Assembly (NCBI RefSeq): GCF_004365655.1
Contig: NZ_SOEO01000001.1
Coordinates: 124,001 to 188,000, forward strand
Direction: 5' to 3'
DNA length: 64,000 bases
DNA from: Epilithonimonas xixisoli
GTDB taxonomy: Bacteria > Bacteroidota > Bacteroidia > Flavobacteriales > Weeksellaceae
The notes under the pieces were generated by a model. It saw nothing but the letters and a program-made list of their open reading frames with translations. It did not search any database and was not told the origin of the DNA. Of this stretch, positions 18,978 through 27,701 are shown one piece after another (the first letter of the stretch is position 1; each line of letters starts with the position of its first letter). The translations under genes and the position numbers were made by a program.

Positions 18978-19850
18978 ATGGCAAACTTAAAAGAAATACG
19001 AGGCAGGATTACATCTATATCTTCTACGATGCAGATTACAAGCGCTATGAAAATGGTTTCCGCAGCGAAACTGAAGAAAGCGCAAGATGCGATCGTAATG
19101 CTAAGACCTTATTCTGAAAAACTTCAGGAGATCATACAAAATGTAAGTGCGGCGTCTGATGCAGAGAACATCTCGGAATTTGCATTGGAAAGAGAAGTGA
19201 AAAAAGTACTTTTCATCACCGTGACTTCCAACAGAGGTTTGGCAGGAGCTTTCAACTCATCTGTGATCAAGGAACTTAATATCCAGTTTTCAGCTAATGA
19301 AAATGTAGAGATAGAAGTTTTGACAGTAGGTAAAAAGGCTTTTGATGCTGTGAGAAGAAACAAAACAGTTTACGAAAACCACAGTTCACTTTTCGACAAT
19401 CTTTCTTTCGATCACGTTTCAAATATGACTGGGAAAGTAATGTCAGACTTCAAAGCAGGCAAATTTGATAAAGTCTATGTTGTTTACAACAGATTCATCA
19501 ACGCAGCAACGCAGGAGGTAGTGACAGAGCAGGTTTTGCCAATTTCATCAGCTACAGAAGAGAAAACTGGCTCAGCAGATGTCAATGTAGATTATATCTT
19601 CGAACCGGGTAGAAAAGAGATTCTTGACGTGTTGATTCCAAAATCCATCAAAACTCAGATCTTCAAAGCAATTTTGGATTCCGTAGCATCAGAACACGGT
19701 GCAAGGATGACAGCAATGCACAAGGCGACCGACAATGCAGACGCACTTAGAAATGATTTAAAAATCTTCTACAACAAAGCAAGACAGGCAGCCATCACCA
19801 ACGAAATATTAGAAATTGTTTCCGGAGCAGAAGCGCTCAAGAACAGTTAA
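18978..19850 (+). CDS. atpG: F-type ATP synthase subunit gamma
   Basis: The 290-residue rotor shaft. The N-terminal coiled coil carries IRGRITSISSTMQITSAMKM, with the conserved MVSAAKLKKAQ after it, and the C-terminal helix carries RMTAMHKATDNADALRNDL and ARQAAITNEILEIVSGAEAL. It is the last gene of the block, after an intergenic hairpin. Confidence 0.96.
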   Translation: MANLKEIRGRITSISSTMQITSAMKMVSAAKLKKAQDAIVMLRPYSEKLQEIIQNVSAASDAENISEFALEREVKKVLFITVTSNRGLAGAFNSSVIKELNIQFSANENVEIEVLTVGKKAFDAVRRNKTVYENHSSLFDNLSFDHVSNMTGKVMSDFKAGKFDKVYVVYNRFINAATQEVVTEQVLPISSATEEKTGSADVNVDYIFEPGRKEILDVLIPKSIKTQIFKAILDSVASEHGARMTAMHKATDNADALRNDLKIFYNKARQAAITNEILEIVSGAEALKNS

Positions 19851-20251
19851 TAAAGATAAAGTTAAAGTTAGTAGTTAGTTATAAAAAGCATTGAGGGTCA
19901 AACTTCAGTGCTTTTTATTATTTACGGCGGTTTGTATTTTAATAATTTGGGCAGCTATTTCCGCCTTCCACTCCCGCTATTTTTCGCCTTTGCTTTTCCA
20001 GCCACAAAAAATGAGCTCCGTTCAAGTCGGGCTGCAGCTTCGCAAAGTTTAGACATTCAATATTCATCGACCTTTGTTGAAAGAAACGAAGCTTCGAAAT
20101 ATAGGTAGAAGAATAATTTATCAAGTTTATGTAAAGGTGCGAAGCTCCGAAATATTGTTTTTCTCCAACTTCTAAAATCTCACTTCTAACATCTAAATCG
20201 AAGTTAAAAAATTTATCTATCTTTGCAAAGATTGTATATAACAACATCTAA
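19851..20251. repeat. Intergenic region with dispersed repeat copies
   Basis: A 401-base gap. A full copy of the GGGCAGCTATT...CGGGCTGCA repeat lies at 19949-20036. It is followed by two degenerate CGAAGCTTCGAAATATAGGTAG / GGTGCGAAGCTCCGAAATA hairpin units at about 20088-20155. A -7-like TATCTTTG followed by CAAAG at 20218-20225 precedes the next gene. The small open frames here are repeat artefacts. Confidence 0.7.
20218..20225 (+). promoter_or_regulatory. -7 element of the CNNM/CorC - clpS operon
   Basis: TATCTTTG (TAnnTTTG), 26 bases before the ATG at 20252. Confidence 0.45.
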
Positions 20252-21607
20252 ATGGATTCTGATAGTTTAGTCAAACTTCTCATAGCATTATTTCTCGTTC
20301 TTCTGAATGGCTTCTTTGTAGCCGCCGAATTTTCAATAGTAAAAGTACGTTACTCCCAAATCCAAATCAAAGCGGCAGAGGGAAATACAGTAGCGAAACA
20401 AGCGGAACACATCATCAAGAATCTTGATGCCTACCTCTCTGCAACACAGTTGGGGATTACACTTGCTTCCCTTGCCTTAGGTTGGGTAGGAGAGAGCGCA
20501 TTGCACCATATCATAGAAGCCACATTCCATTCCCTGAATATTGAATTGGCCCAAGCTACAGTTACCACCATTTCTGTAGTTTGTAGTTTTCTATTGATCA
20601 CCGTGATGCACATCGTATTCGGAGAATTGGTTCCAAAGTCTATTGCGATTAGGAAGTCAGAAGCAACAACGCTTTTCATTTCCTATCCGTTGCACATTTT
20701 TTACAATGTGTTCAGACCATTCATTTGGTTGATGAACTCATTGTCCAACGCATTCTTGAAATTAATAAAAATATTTCCAGCTTCGGAACACGATATCCAC
20801 TCGACCGAGGAATTACAATTGTTGGTAAAACAATCGGCAGACAGTGGAGAAATTGAAGAAGAAAACTACGAGATCATCAAAAATGCATTCGATTTTACAG
20901 ATCACAATGCGAAACAAATTATGATCACGAGACAGAATATCTCGTCCATTGATATCAATGATGATCCAGAAGATATCATCAACCAAATTATGGATAGTGG
21001 CTATTCCCGTATTCCTGTTTACGAAGGTTCTATTGATAATATTATCGGAATTTTCTACACAAAAGAAATCATTAGAGAATATATCAAAAGCAAAGGCCAA
21101 GTGACTCACGAGAGTTTGAGAGGCTTTATGAGAGAGCCATTCTTTGTGGTTGGAAGCAAGAAGATTTCTGATCTTTTGAAGGTTTTCCAATTGAAAAAGC
21201 AACATATTGCGATCGTTATCGATGAGTTTGGTGGAACCGAAGGAATCATTACGCTGGAAGATATTCTGGAAGAATTGGTTGGAGAAATCCAAGATGAGGA
21301 GGATGAAGAAGAAAAAATCGTAGATAAAGTGGGTGACAATGTTTATTGGGTGAAGGCGACTCAACCTTTGGACGAGATTAATGAGCAATTGCCTAAGAAT
21401 ATTCCGCCATCGGAAGAAGGAGAATATAACACGCTTGCAGGATTTATCTTGAATGAATTGCAAGATATTCCAGAAGAAAATCAAGAATTTGAATATGGTA
21501 ATTATCATTTCAAAATCTTGAAAATGCAAAACAAAAGTGTAGAGTTGGTCGAACTTATTTACAATAAACCATTTCTAGAAGATATTACCGACGAAATCAC
21601 TGAATAA
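20252..21607 (+). CDS. CNNM/CBS/CorC-domain membrane protein (hemolysin family)
   Basis: A 451-residue protein with the DUF21/CNNM membrane domain first (about residues 1-190; NGFFVAAEFSIVKVR, TQLGITLASLALGWVGE, FGELVPKSIAIRK), then a CBS pair (ITRQNISSIDINDD; DEFGGTEGIITLEDILEELV), then a C-terminal CorC/HlyC transporter-associated domain (LPPSEEGEYNTLAGF-like). Members are implicated in magnesium or cobalt export; the hemolysin name is historical. It is followed after 12 bases by clpS, probably in one transcript. A GldE role is possible by family but is not supported by context. Confidence 0.88.
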   Translation: MDSDSLVKLLIALFLVLLNGFFVAAEFSIVKVRYSQIQIKAAEGNTVAKQAEHIIKNLDAYLSATQLGITLASLALGWVGESALHHIIEATFHSLNIELAQATVTTISVVCSFLLITVMHIVFGELVPKSIAIRKSEATTLFISYPLHIFYNVFRPFIWLMNSLSNAFLKLIKIFPASEHDIHSTEELQLLVKQSADSGEIEEENYEIIKNAFDFTDHNAKQIMITRQNISSIDINDDPEDIINQIMDSGYSRIPVYEGSIDNIIGIFYTKEIIREYIKSKGQVTHESLRGFMREPFFVVGSKKISDLLKVFQLKKQHIAIVIDEFGGTEGIITLEDILEELVGEIQDEEDEEEKIVDKVGDNVYWVKATQPLDEINEQLPKNIPPSEEGEYNTLAGFILNELQDIPEENQEFEYGNYHFKILKMQNKSVELVELIYNKPFLEDITDEITE

Positions 21608-21619
21608 AAAAACAACGTT

Positions 21620-21922
21620 ATGAAAATCTACAACAACAGATCTTATGACGAACCAAAACGCCAGTACGAAGAGGAAGTATTGGTGATGGAGCTGGAAGAT
21701 GAAGTTTATAAAATTGTCCTTCACAACGATGATGTCAACACCTTTGATTTTGTAATCGAATGTTTGATTGAAATCTGCGAACACACCTTGGAACAGGCAG
21801 AACAATGCACAATGCTGGTTCATTACAAAGGGAAATGCACCGTAAAAACAGGAGCGCTTGAAAAATTAAAACCAATGCATCAGGCATTGCTTGATAGAGG
21901 TCTTAGTTCCGAAATAGTATAA
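21620..21922 (+). CDS. clpS: ATP-dependent Clp protease adaptor
   Basis: A 100-residue ClpS, the adaptor that delivers N-end-rule substrates to ClpA/ClpC. It has the conserved core YKIVLHNDDVNTFDFVIECL and the acidic substrate-binding pocket region, then helix EQAEQCTMLVHYKGKCTVKT. The last residues (LLDRGLSSEIV) match the usual C-terminus. It follows the CNNM gene closely and ends at a terminator shared with the converging DnaE2-like gene. Confidence 0.93.
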   Translation: MKIYNNRSYDEPKRQYEEEVLVMELEDEVYKIVLHNDDVNTFDFVIECLIEICEHTLEQAEQCTMLVHYKGKCTVKTGALEKLKPMHQALLDRGLSSEIV

Positions 21923-21926
21923 ATTA

Positions 21927-21954
21927 AAACGATTGCTTTGGCGATCGTTTTTTT
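21927..21954 (+). terminator. Terminator of clpS
   Basis: AAACGATTGC / GCGATCGTTT stem with one G-T pair, four-base loop, then TTTT. It sits directly before the converging polymerase stop at 21958. Confidence 0.85.
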
Positions 21955-21957
21955 GTT

Positions 21958-24900
21958 TTAACTGAACTTCTGCCTCGGTAAATTAATCTCGTGAGCCTGT
22001 GGATAGGGCTTTCGGGAAGTCATACTCACATCTTCTCTGATTTGCTTGTGGATATCATATTGCTTTTCTTTGTCATAAGCATAACGTGGGTCAGGAATCA
22101 TCGGCATCTTTGCCATCTTATGAATTGTAATGGTCGGGAAATGATAATCTACTTCCACCGTTCCCAGCAAAAGATAGCAACCGCCACCCTGAAATTGATA
22201 TTTTTCCAAACTATCCGGAAAGTGTGCCGTGTCAAAATAATCGCCATTCAGATCAACCCAAGTTCCGAAAAACATTGCTCCCTTTTTGGTTGGAACGTGT
22301 TTTCTGGAAATCAAATAAGCCAGCATTTTGACCTGGTTTTTATGAAACTTCAGCAAATCTTTCACAAAAACATTGCCTCGGAATTTGGTTTGTAATAAGT
22401 CAAATGGACTGCACGAAACAGGAAATCCAATAATTTCAACTTCATCAAAAGCATCTTCAAACTGTTTTCGTTTCAATTCCGGAAGTTTAAAGTCATTGGC
22501 TGGTTCATCGAAAAGGGCAATATTTCTGTTTTCAATTTTATAATTAATTAATAGCAATCTTGCTTCTACCAACAATTCGTTTTTAGGCTTTCCCGTAAAT
22601 CTGAACGCACCTATGAAGATCAATATTTGAATGGTTTCAATCCCAATCGGAATGCGTTTGATAAAGTTTTCTAATGATTTATAATCACCGTTTTTATCCC
22701 GTTCTTCAGAAATAAGTTGAGCCACTTTTGTTTCCAGCGATTGCAGAACCATAAAACCCAGATAGATTTCTTTTCCTTTGAGAATCGTTTGATAGTCGCT
22801 GTTATTCACGCAAGGATTCTGAACATCGGCACCAGACATTCTGGCTTCGTGGATGTAAACTTCCGTCCGATAAAAACCACCTTGATTATTGATGACCGAA
22901 ACCATAAATTCCAGCGGATAATAAACCTTCAAATACAAACTCTGATAACTTTCCACTGCATAAGATGCCGAATGCGCCTTACAAAAAGAATAGCCCGCAA
23001 AAGATTGAATTTGCCGGAAAGCTTCCGCAGTCATCTGCTCCGAATGTCCTTGTTCTTTACACTTTGCAAAAAAATTGTCTTTAACTTTATTAAGTTGTTG
23101 AATCGACCTTTCCTTTCCACTCATCGCCCGTCTCAAAATGTCGCCATCTGCGTGAGAAAGTCCACCAAAATACTGAGCAATTTTTATCACATCTTCCTGA
23201 TAGACCATAATGCCGTAAGTTTCCTTCAGATTTTCCTCAAACACCGGATGAAAATATTCGAACTGATTCGGATGATTGTGCCGGAAAATATATTCTCGCA
23301 TCATTCCACTTTGCGCAACGCCTGGTCGAATGATGGAGGAAGCGGCAACCAAAATTCTATAATTATCACATTTCAATCGTCTCAATAAGCCACGCATTGC
23401 AGGACTTTCGATGTAAAAACAGCCAATTGTTTTGCCAATCGCTAAATATTCATTACAAACAGATTCGTCCTTCGAAATCGTAGTGTCCCGAATATCAATC
23501 TCAATTCCTCTGTTTTTTTTGATTAATTCTACGGTGTCGTTGATGGTTCCCAAACCTCTTTGCGAGAGAATATCGAGTTTTTCAAGTCTCATATCTTCTG
23601 CAACATCCATATCAAATTGAGCAATAGGAAATCCTTTCGGTGGCATTTCTAAAGCAGTAAAATTGGTGATAGGTTCTTCTGAAATTAAAATCCCACAAGC
23701 GTGCATACTTCTTTGATTTGGAAATTTTTCCATTAATTTCCCATAATCTTGAACGAGTTTTACAATAGAATTTCTGTCGTGTGTTTCCATAGGTTTCCCA
23801 GCCAAATCGTCTAATTCTTCTTTGGGCAAACCAAAAGCTTTTCCCACTTCCCTGAAAATCGATTTATATTTAAATTCTACATTCGTTCCGCAAAAAGCCA
23901 CATAATCTTTTCCGTATCGTTTAAAAATATATTTCAATATGTCATCTCTGTTTTGCCAGCTCCAATCGATGTCAAAATCAGGTGGTGATTTTCTGTTAAG
24001 GTTAAGGAATCTTTCAAAGTAAAGGTCAAGTTCTAAGGGACAAATGTCTGTGATTCCAAGACAATAACTCACAATGGAGTTAGCACCGCTACCTCTTCCA
24101 ACGTGCATAAATCCCATTTGATTACTGTAGCGAACAATGTCCCAAGTAATCAGGAAATAGGAGCAAAAATTAAGGTCATCAATTACTTTAAGTTCTTTCT
24201 CAACCCTTTTCTCCGCTTCTGCGTGATTCAAACCGTACCTTTTTTTTAATCCTAAATGTGCTAATCTACTGAGCATTTTTACATCTGTTATCTTTGATTT
24301 TGTGTAGGACTGTTTGTTTCTTACTTTTTTAAAATCAAATTCAAAACTACATTCAGCGAGAATTTTTTTAGTGTTATTAATGATTTGTGGATAATGTTCA
24401 AATGATTTTATTAAATCGATTTCCGCTTTGAAATATTCCGATTTTCTGCAAATGTCATCTTCAGAAAGTTTTGAAATCAAAGTATTGCCGTCAATCGCTC
24501 TTAGGATTCGGTGAAGATTATATTCCTTTTTTGTGCTGAAAGTGATAGGCTGAAGAACAACCATTTTGTTAATTCTATCTTTAAATTCCGGTCGAATCAA
24601 AATATTTAATTCCTCTTCACGGATTCCAATGAATTCATTTTCTTTTAGAGTTTCAGGAATATTTTGAATTGGATAAATGACAAATACTTGATTGTAATTT
24701 GGTGCTGTTTCAGAAAGTTCAATGCCGTCGCAATTATATTCAGTTAAAACTTTATTCACTTCTCCAATTCCGCTGAATTCCTTTGCAATTGCAATGTAAA
24801 GTAATCTGTTTTCTTTTCTCACTTCAATACCGGCAATCGGTTTTATTCCAGCTTTTTCACATACTTTTTTAAAATCATAAATAGCCGTCACGGTATTAAT

Positions 24901-25011
24901 ATCGGTCAAAACTAATTCTTTAATGCCAAGTTCGGAAGCTTGATAAATTAATTCATCAATTGATAAAGTGCCGTAACGAAGGCTGTGAAAAGAATGACAG
25001 TTGAGATACAT
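21958..25011 (-). CDS. DnaE2-type (error-prone) DNA polymerase III alpha subunit
   Basis: A 1017-residue C-family polymerase. The N-terminal PHP domain is degenerate: LNCHSFHSLRYG keeps one aligned His, and LTDINT has Ile where metal-binding PHP domains have His. The palm shows HVGRGSGANSIVSYCLG and the catalytic PPDFDIDWSW. LDILSQRGLGTINDTVELI is characteristic of the DnaE2/ImuC branch. Tandem HhH and an OB fold follow. NIALF, before the OB region, sits where the clamp-binding motif of DnaE lies and may be a weak version. At 1017 residues it is shorter than the replicative DnaE. It lies 20 bases downstream of dinB, so it is probably SOS-type and co-transcribed with it. Confidence 0.88.
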   Translation of the reverse strand: MYLNCHSFHSLRYGTLSIDELIYQASELGIKELVLTDINTVTAIYDFKKVCEKAGIKPIAGIEVRKENRLLYIAIAKEFSGIGEVNKVLTEYNCDGIELSETAPNYNQVFVIYPIQNIPETLKENEFIGIREEELNILIRPEFKDRINKMVVLQPITFSTKKEYNLHRILRAIDGNTLISKLSEDDICRKSEYFKAEIDLIKSFEHYPQIINNTKKILAECSFEFDFKKVRNKQSYTKSKITDVKMLSRLAHLGLKKRYGLNHAEAEKRVEKELKVIDDLNFCSYFLITWDIVRYSNQMGFMHVGRGSGANSIVSYCLGITDICPLELDLYFERFLNLNRKSPPDFDIDWSWQNRDDILKYIFKRYGKDYVAFCGTNVEFKYKSIFREVGKAFGLPKEELDDLAGKPMETHDRNSIVKLVQDYGKLMEKFPNQRSMHACGILISEEPITNFTALEMPPKGFPIAQFDMDVAEDMRLEKLDILSQRGLGTINDTVELIKKNRGIEIDIRDTTISKDESVCNEYLAIGKTIGCFYIESPAMRGLLRRLKCDNYRILVAASSIIRPGVAQSGMMREYIFRHNHPNQFEYFHPVFEENLKETYGIMVYQEDVIKIAQYFGGLSHADGDILRRAMSGKERSIQQLNKVKDNFFAKCKEQGHSEQMTAEAFRQIQSFAGYSFCKAHSASYAVESYQSLYLKVYYPLEFMVSVINNQGGFYRTEVYIHEARMSGADVQNPCVNNSDYQTILKGKEIYLGFMVLQSLETKVAQLISEERDKNGDYKSLENFIKRIPIGIETIQILIFIGAFRFTGKPKNELLVEARLLLINYKIENRNIALFDEPANDFKLPELKRKQFEDAFDEVEIIGFPVSCSPFDLLQTKFRGNVFVKDLLKFHKNQVKMLAYLISRKHVPTKKGAMFFGTWVDLNGDYFDTAHFPDSLEKYQFQGGGCYLLLGTVEVDYHFPTITIHKMAKMPMIPDPRYAYDKEKQYDIHKQIREDVSMTSRKPYPQAHEINLPRQKFS

Positions 25012-25031
25012 TTAATTAAAATTTTAAAAAA

Positions 25032-26180
25032 TTATTTACCGAAATCATAACCGGAAGCTCGCCCAAGCACGTCTTTTCCGAATCGGTTTTTAAGGTAATC
25101 CATCGTCTGGTAAAGGCTCATCTGTTCTTCGGTATCTTCAAAAAGATTCATCTGGTGATTGCCGTGAACCAAATCTGTGAAACGCAAACCAACGAGTCTG
25201 ATTCGCATTCTCCTCGTATAAACTTTGTTGAAAAGTTCCAGCGCCACCCTTGACAAAGTGTGGTCGGCAGACGTGTAAGCAATTTTGTGTTGCTTGGTTT
25301 CCGTATCGAAATTGGAATACCGGATTTTGATGACGACCGTGGAAGTCAGCCATTTTTCCTGTCTCAATTGATAAGCTAACTTTTCTGCCATTCCAGAAAT
25401 CAACCGTTTTATTTCCAGAACGTCAATGGAATCGGTTGCAAAAGTCCGTTCGGAAGAAATTGATTTTTTTTCAGAATAAGGAACGACTGGATTTTCATCA
25501 ATGCCGTTCGCCTTTTTCCAAAGTTCTTTTCCGTTTGCGCCAATCATTTGTTGAAGGACCAAAACGGGCATTTCGGAAAGTGTGTGAATGGTTCGTACGC
25601 CAATTCTCGAAAGAAGTTGAAAGGTTTTATCGCCAACCATCGGGATTTTTTTGACGGAAAGTGGATTCAAAAATGGCTGGATTTCTGTTTCCCTGATTTG
25701 AAATTTCCCTTCAGGTTTCGATTCTCCCGTTCCGATTTTTGAAACGGTTTTGTTATTAGATAAAGCAAAACTTATCGGAAGTCCAGTTTCATTTTTCACC
25801 GCTGATGCAATTTCTTTGGTCCATTGATAACAGCCAAAAAATTTGTCCATTCCGGTCAGGTCAAGATAAAATTCATCAATGCTCGCTTTTTCCATCAATG
25901 GCACTTTGTCCTGAATCACTTCTGTGACCAAATGAGACATTTTAGAAAAATTCTCATAATCGCCTTTTACCACTTTTGCATCGGGACAAAGTCTGAGCGC
26001 CATTTTGATTGGCATCGCAGAACGAACACCAAATTTCCGTGCTTCATACGAGCAAGAAGCCACCACGCCACGGTCGCCACCACCTATTATGAGTGGAATT
26101 CCGTTGAGTTCTGAGTGGTTCAGTCTTTCGCAGGAAACAAAAAACGTGTCCAAATCCATATGTACAATTGCTCGATTCAC
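25032..26180 (-). CDS. dinB: DNA polymerase IV (Y-family)
   Basis: A 382-residue translesion polymerase. The start is the GTG at 26180, giving MNRAIVHMDLDTFFVSCERL with the first catalytic aspartates. The second catalytic block is KASIDEFYLDLTGMDKFFG near residue 102. The little-finger domain follows, and QMNLF (residues 343-347) is a sliding-clamp-binding peptide close to the C-terminus. A second QMSLY follows seven residues later. It is first in an operon with the DnaE2-like gene, as imuB is with dnaE2 in other phyla. It diverges from an S24 repressor gene, which probably controls it. Confidence 0.92.
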   Translation of the reverse strand: MNRAIVHMDLDTFFVSCERLNHSELNGIPLIIGGGDRGVVASCSYEARKFGVRSAMPIKMALRLCPDAKVVKGDYENFSKMSHLVTEVIQDKVPLMEKASIDEFYLDLTGMDKFFGCYQWTKEIASAVKNETGLPISFALSNNKTVSKIGTGESKPEGKFQIRETEIQPFLNPLSVKKIPMVGDKTFQLLSRIGVRTIHTLSEMPVLVLQQMIGANGKELWKKANGIDENPVVPYSEKKSISSERTFATDSIDVLEIKRLISGMAEKLAYQLRQEKWLTSTVVIKIRYSNFDTETKQHKIAYTSADHTLSRVALELFNKVYTRRMRIRLVGLRFTDLVHGNHQMNLFEDTEEQMSLYQTMDYLKNRFGKDVLGRASGYDFGK

Positions 26181-26242
26181 GTGACAAAATTAGTTACATT
26201 TTAAAACAAAATGATTACATTTGTTGTTACAAATTATAACAA
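26181..26242. promoter_or_regulatory. Divergent promoter/operator region of the DNA-damage module
   Basis: The 61-base gap between dinB and the S24 regulator. Plus strand: a perfect -7 element TACATTTG at 26216-26223. Minus strand: TAATTTTG at 26192-26185, only 4 bases from the dinB GTG. Two palindromes are visible: TTGTTA-N7-TAACAA at 26224-26242, which touches the regulator start codon, and CATTTT-N5-AAAATG around 26198-26214. TTACATTT occurs twice as a direct repeat. These are plausible binding sites for the S24 protein itself; that role is inference. Confidence 0.55.
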
Positions 26243-27018
26243 TGTCAATTTTTTCAGATAACATCAGGTTTTTGAGAGCAAAGAAAATGACGACTCAACA
26301 AGAGTTGGCAGATACTTTAATTATTACAAGGTCGAGATACGTTTCGTATGAAGATGGACGTTCTGAACCGCCGTATGACGTTCTCATTACAATGTCGAAG
26401 TTCTTCCATATCAGCATCGATTTGTTGTTGACAGTGAATATTAGAAAGTATCCTTTGGAAGAAATGATGAATCTACCAGACAACAGAATCGTCCTACCAA
26501 TCATAGTTGATAATTTGGGAAATAACAGCATCGAAATCATTCCTCAAAAAGCATCAATGGGTTATTTGTCAGGTTACAGCGACCCGGAATATATCGAAAG
26601 TCTTCAGAGAATATCATTGCCTTTTTTGACGAATGGAAAATACAGAGCTTTTCCTGCGCAAGGCGATTCTATGCCACCTTTCAAAGATGGCTCGTTCATC
26701 ATCGGAAAATATGTGGAAGATATTGAGGATTTGAAAGTCAATAAAAGCTATGTTTTTGTGACTTTGAATGATGGGATTTCTTACAAACGATTCAAAGGTC
26801 AAAAGAAAAAAGCCATCGAGGTTTCGGCGGACAATTCTTTTTACAAGCCTTATGAGATTCCGCTCAGCGAGATTGTGGAAATCTGGCAATATGCGTCGGG
26901 GATTTTTCCTGAAGATTTTGAACCTGATAATTTTGATAATTATAATTTGAAAGATATGTTTTTGGAAATCAGAAAAGATATCAAAGAGTTGGACAACAAG
27001 GTTTCGAATTCCAAATAA
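26242..27018 (+). CDS. LexA-like XRE/S24-family repressor
   Basis: A 258-residue regulator. The N-terminal helix-turn-helix (residues 5-65: FLRAKKMTTQQELADTL, RSRYVSYEDGRSEPP) is of XRE type. The C-terminal S24 domain has catalytic Ser143 in QGDSMPPF and Lys182 in GISYKRF, at spacings expected for self-cleaving LexA/UmuD proteins. At the expected cleavage site, 36 residues before the serine, it has Met106-Gly107 (KASMGYLSGY) instead of Ala-Gly or Cys-Gly. The ATG at 26242 is chosen; a TTG at 26221 would run through the operator-like palindrome. It is divergent from dinB and leads into alkB after 9 bases. Confidence 0.85.
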   Translation: MSIFSDNIRFLRAKKMTTQQELADTLIITRSRYVSYEDGRSEPPYDVLITMSKFFHISIDLLLTVNIRKYPLEEMMNLPDNRIVLPIIVDNLGNNSIEIIPQKASMGYLSGYSDPEYIESLQRISLPFLTNGKYRAFPAQGDSMPPFKDGSFIIGKYVEDIEDLKVNKSYVFVTLNDGISYKRFKGQKKKAIEVSADNSFYKPYEIPLSEIVEIWQYASGIFPEDFEPDNFDNYNLKDMFLEIRKDIKELDNKVSNSK

Positions 27019-27027
27019 ATTTTAAAA

Positions 27028-27651
27028 ATGTACAGTACAGAGATGCAACTCAGTTTGTTTGATGCAGGCGAATATTACCAATTTCCGACCGAGTTATTGG
27101 ATTATACCGAACATTTTTTGTCTGAGGAAAGAGCAACGGAAATCGAAAAAATACTCATAGAAACAGTGCCTTGGAAACAAAGCACGCAAAAAATGTTTGA
27201 TAGAGAAGTCCTGACGCCACGTCTGACAGCTTGGTACGGCGACGATGAAAAATCTTATCATTTGGGTGGTAATGAATTCAGTGTGAATGCTTGGACTCCG
27301 GAACTTTTAGGCTTGAAATATAAAATCCAGAAACTGACGGGTCATCAATTCAATTCTGTTTTGCTCAATTTTTACAGAGATGGAAATGATTCTGTGGCTT
27401 GGCATCGCGACAAGGAAAGCGAATTAGGAAACCGTCCTGTCATCGCATCAGTTAGTTTTGGGCAAGTGAGGAATTTTGATTTTCGGAAAAAGGATAATCA
27501 TCAGAACAAATATACTTTGCCACTTCAACACGGTTCATTGTTGATTATGAAAGGAGATTTGCAGACGAATTGGGAACATCGGATTGCGAAATCTACCAGA
27601 CCAATGAAACCTAGGATTAATTTGACTTTTCGGAATATCCGTGAGTTGTAA
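27028..27651 (+). CDS. alkB: AlkB-family Fe(II)/2-oxoglutarate DNA dealkylase
   Basis: A 207-residue dioxygenase that reverses N-alkyl lesions in DNA. The iron ligands are His126 and Asp128 in AWHRDKE and His184 in WEHRI. Arg196 and Arg202 in PRINLTFR bind 2-oxoglutarate. NFYRDGNDSV, before the ligands, is the usual lid region. The N-terminus carries QLSLF at residues 7-11, a good match to the bacterial sliding-clamp-binding peptide. It follows the S24 regulator by 9 bases, so it belongs to the same damage-response transcript. Confidence 0.92.
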   Translation: MYSTEMQLSLFDAGEYYQFPTELLDYTEHFLSEERATEIEKILIETVPWKQSTQKMFDREVLTPRLTAWYGDDEKSYHLGGNEFSVNAWTPELLGLKYKIQKLTGHQFNSVLLNFYRDGNDSVAWHRDKESELGNRPVIASVSFGQVRNFDFRKKDNHQNKYTLPLQHGSLLIMKGDLQTNWEHRIAKSTRPMKPRINLTFRNIREL

Positions 27652-27663
27652 ATAAATTATATA

Positions 27664-27696
27664 AAAAAACCGATTGAATTGTCAATCGGTTTTTTG
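27664..27696. terminator. Bidirectional terminator between alkB and the M28 peptidase
   Basis: CCGATTGA / TCAATCGG stem extended by A and T runs on both sides. It lies between two converging genes and can serve both. Confidence 0.85.
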
Positions 27697-27701
27697 TTTA
27701 T

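Noticed and set aside
19908-20247. Small frames on both strands between atpG and the CNNM gene
   Set aside because: They lie within dispersed repeat copies that also occur elsewhere, so they are artefacts.
20813-21529. Minus-strand open frame of 238 codons under the CNNM/CorC gene
   Set aside because: Shadow of a clearly conserved gene; the product is Phe/Ile-rich noise without a promoter.
22717-23388. Long plus-strand open frame (223 codons) inside the DnaE2-like gene
   Set aside because: It is antisense to a polymerase with conserved motifs, and its translation has no recognisable features.
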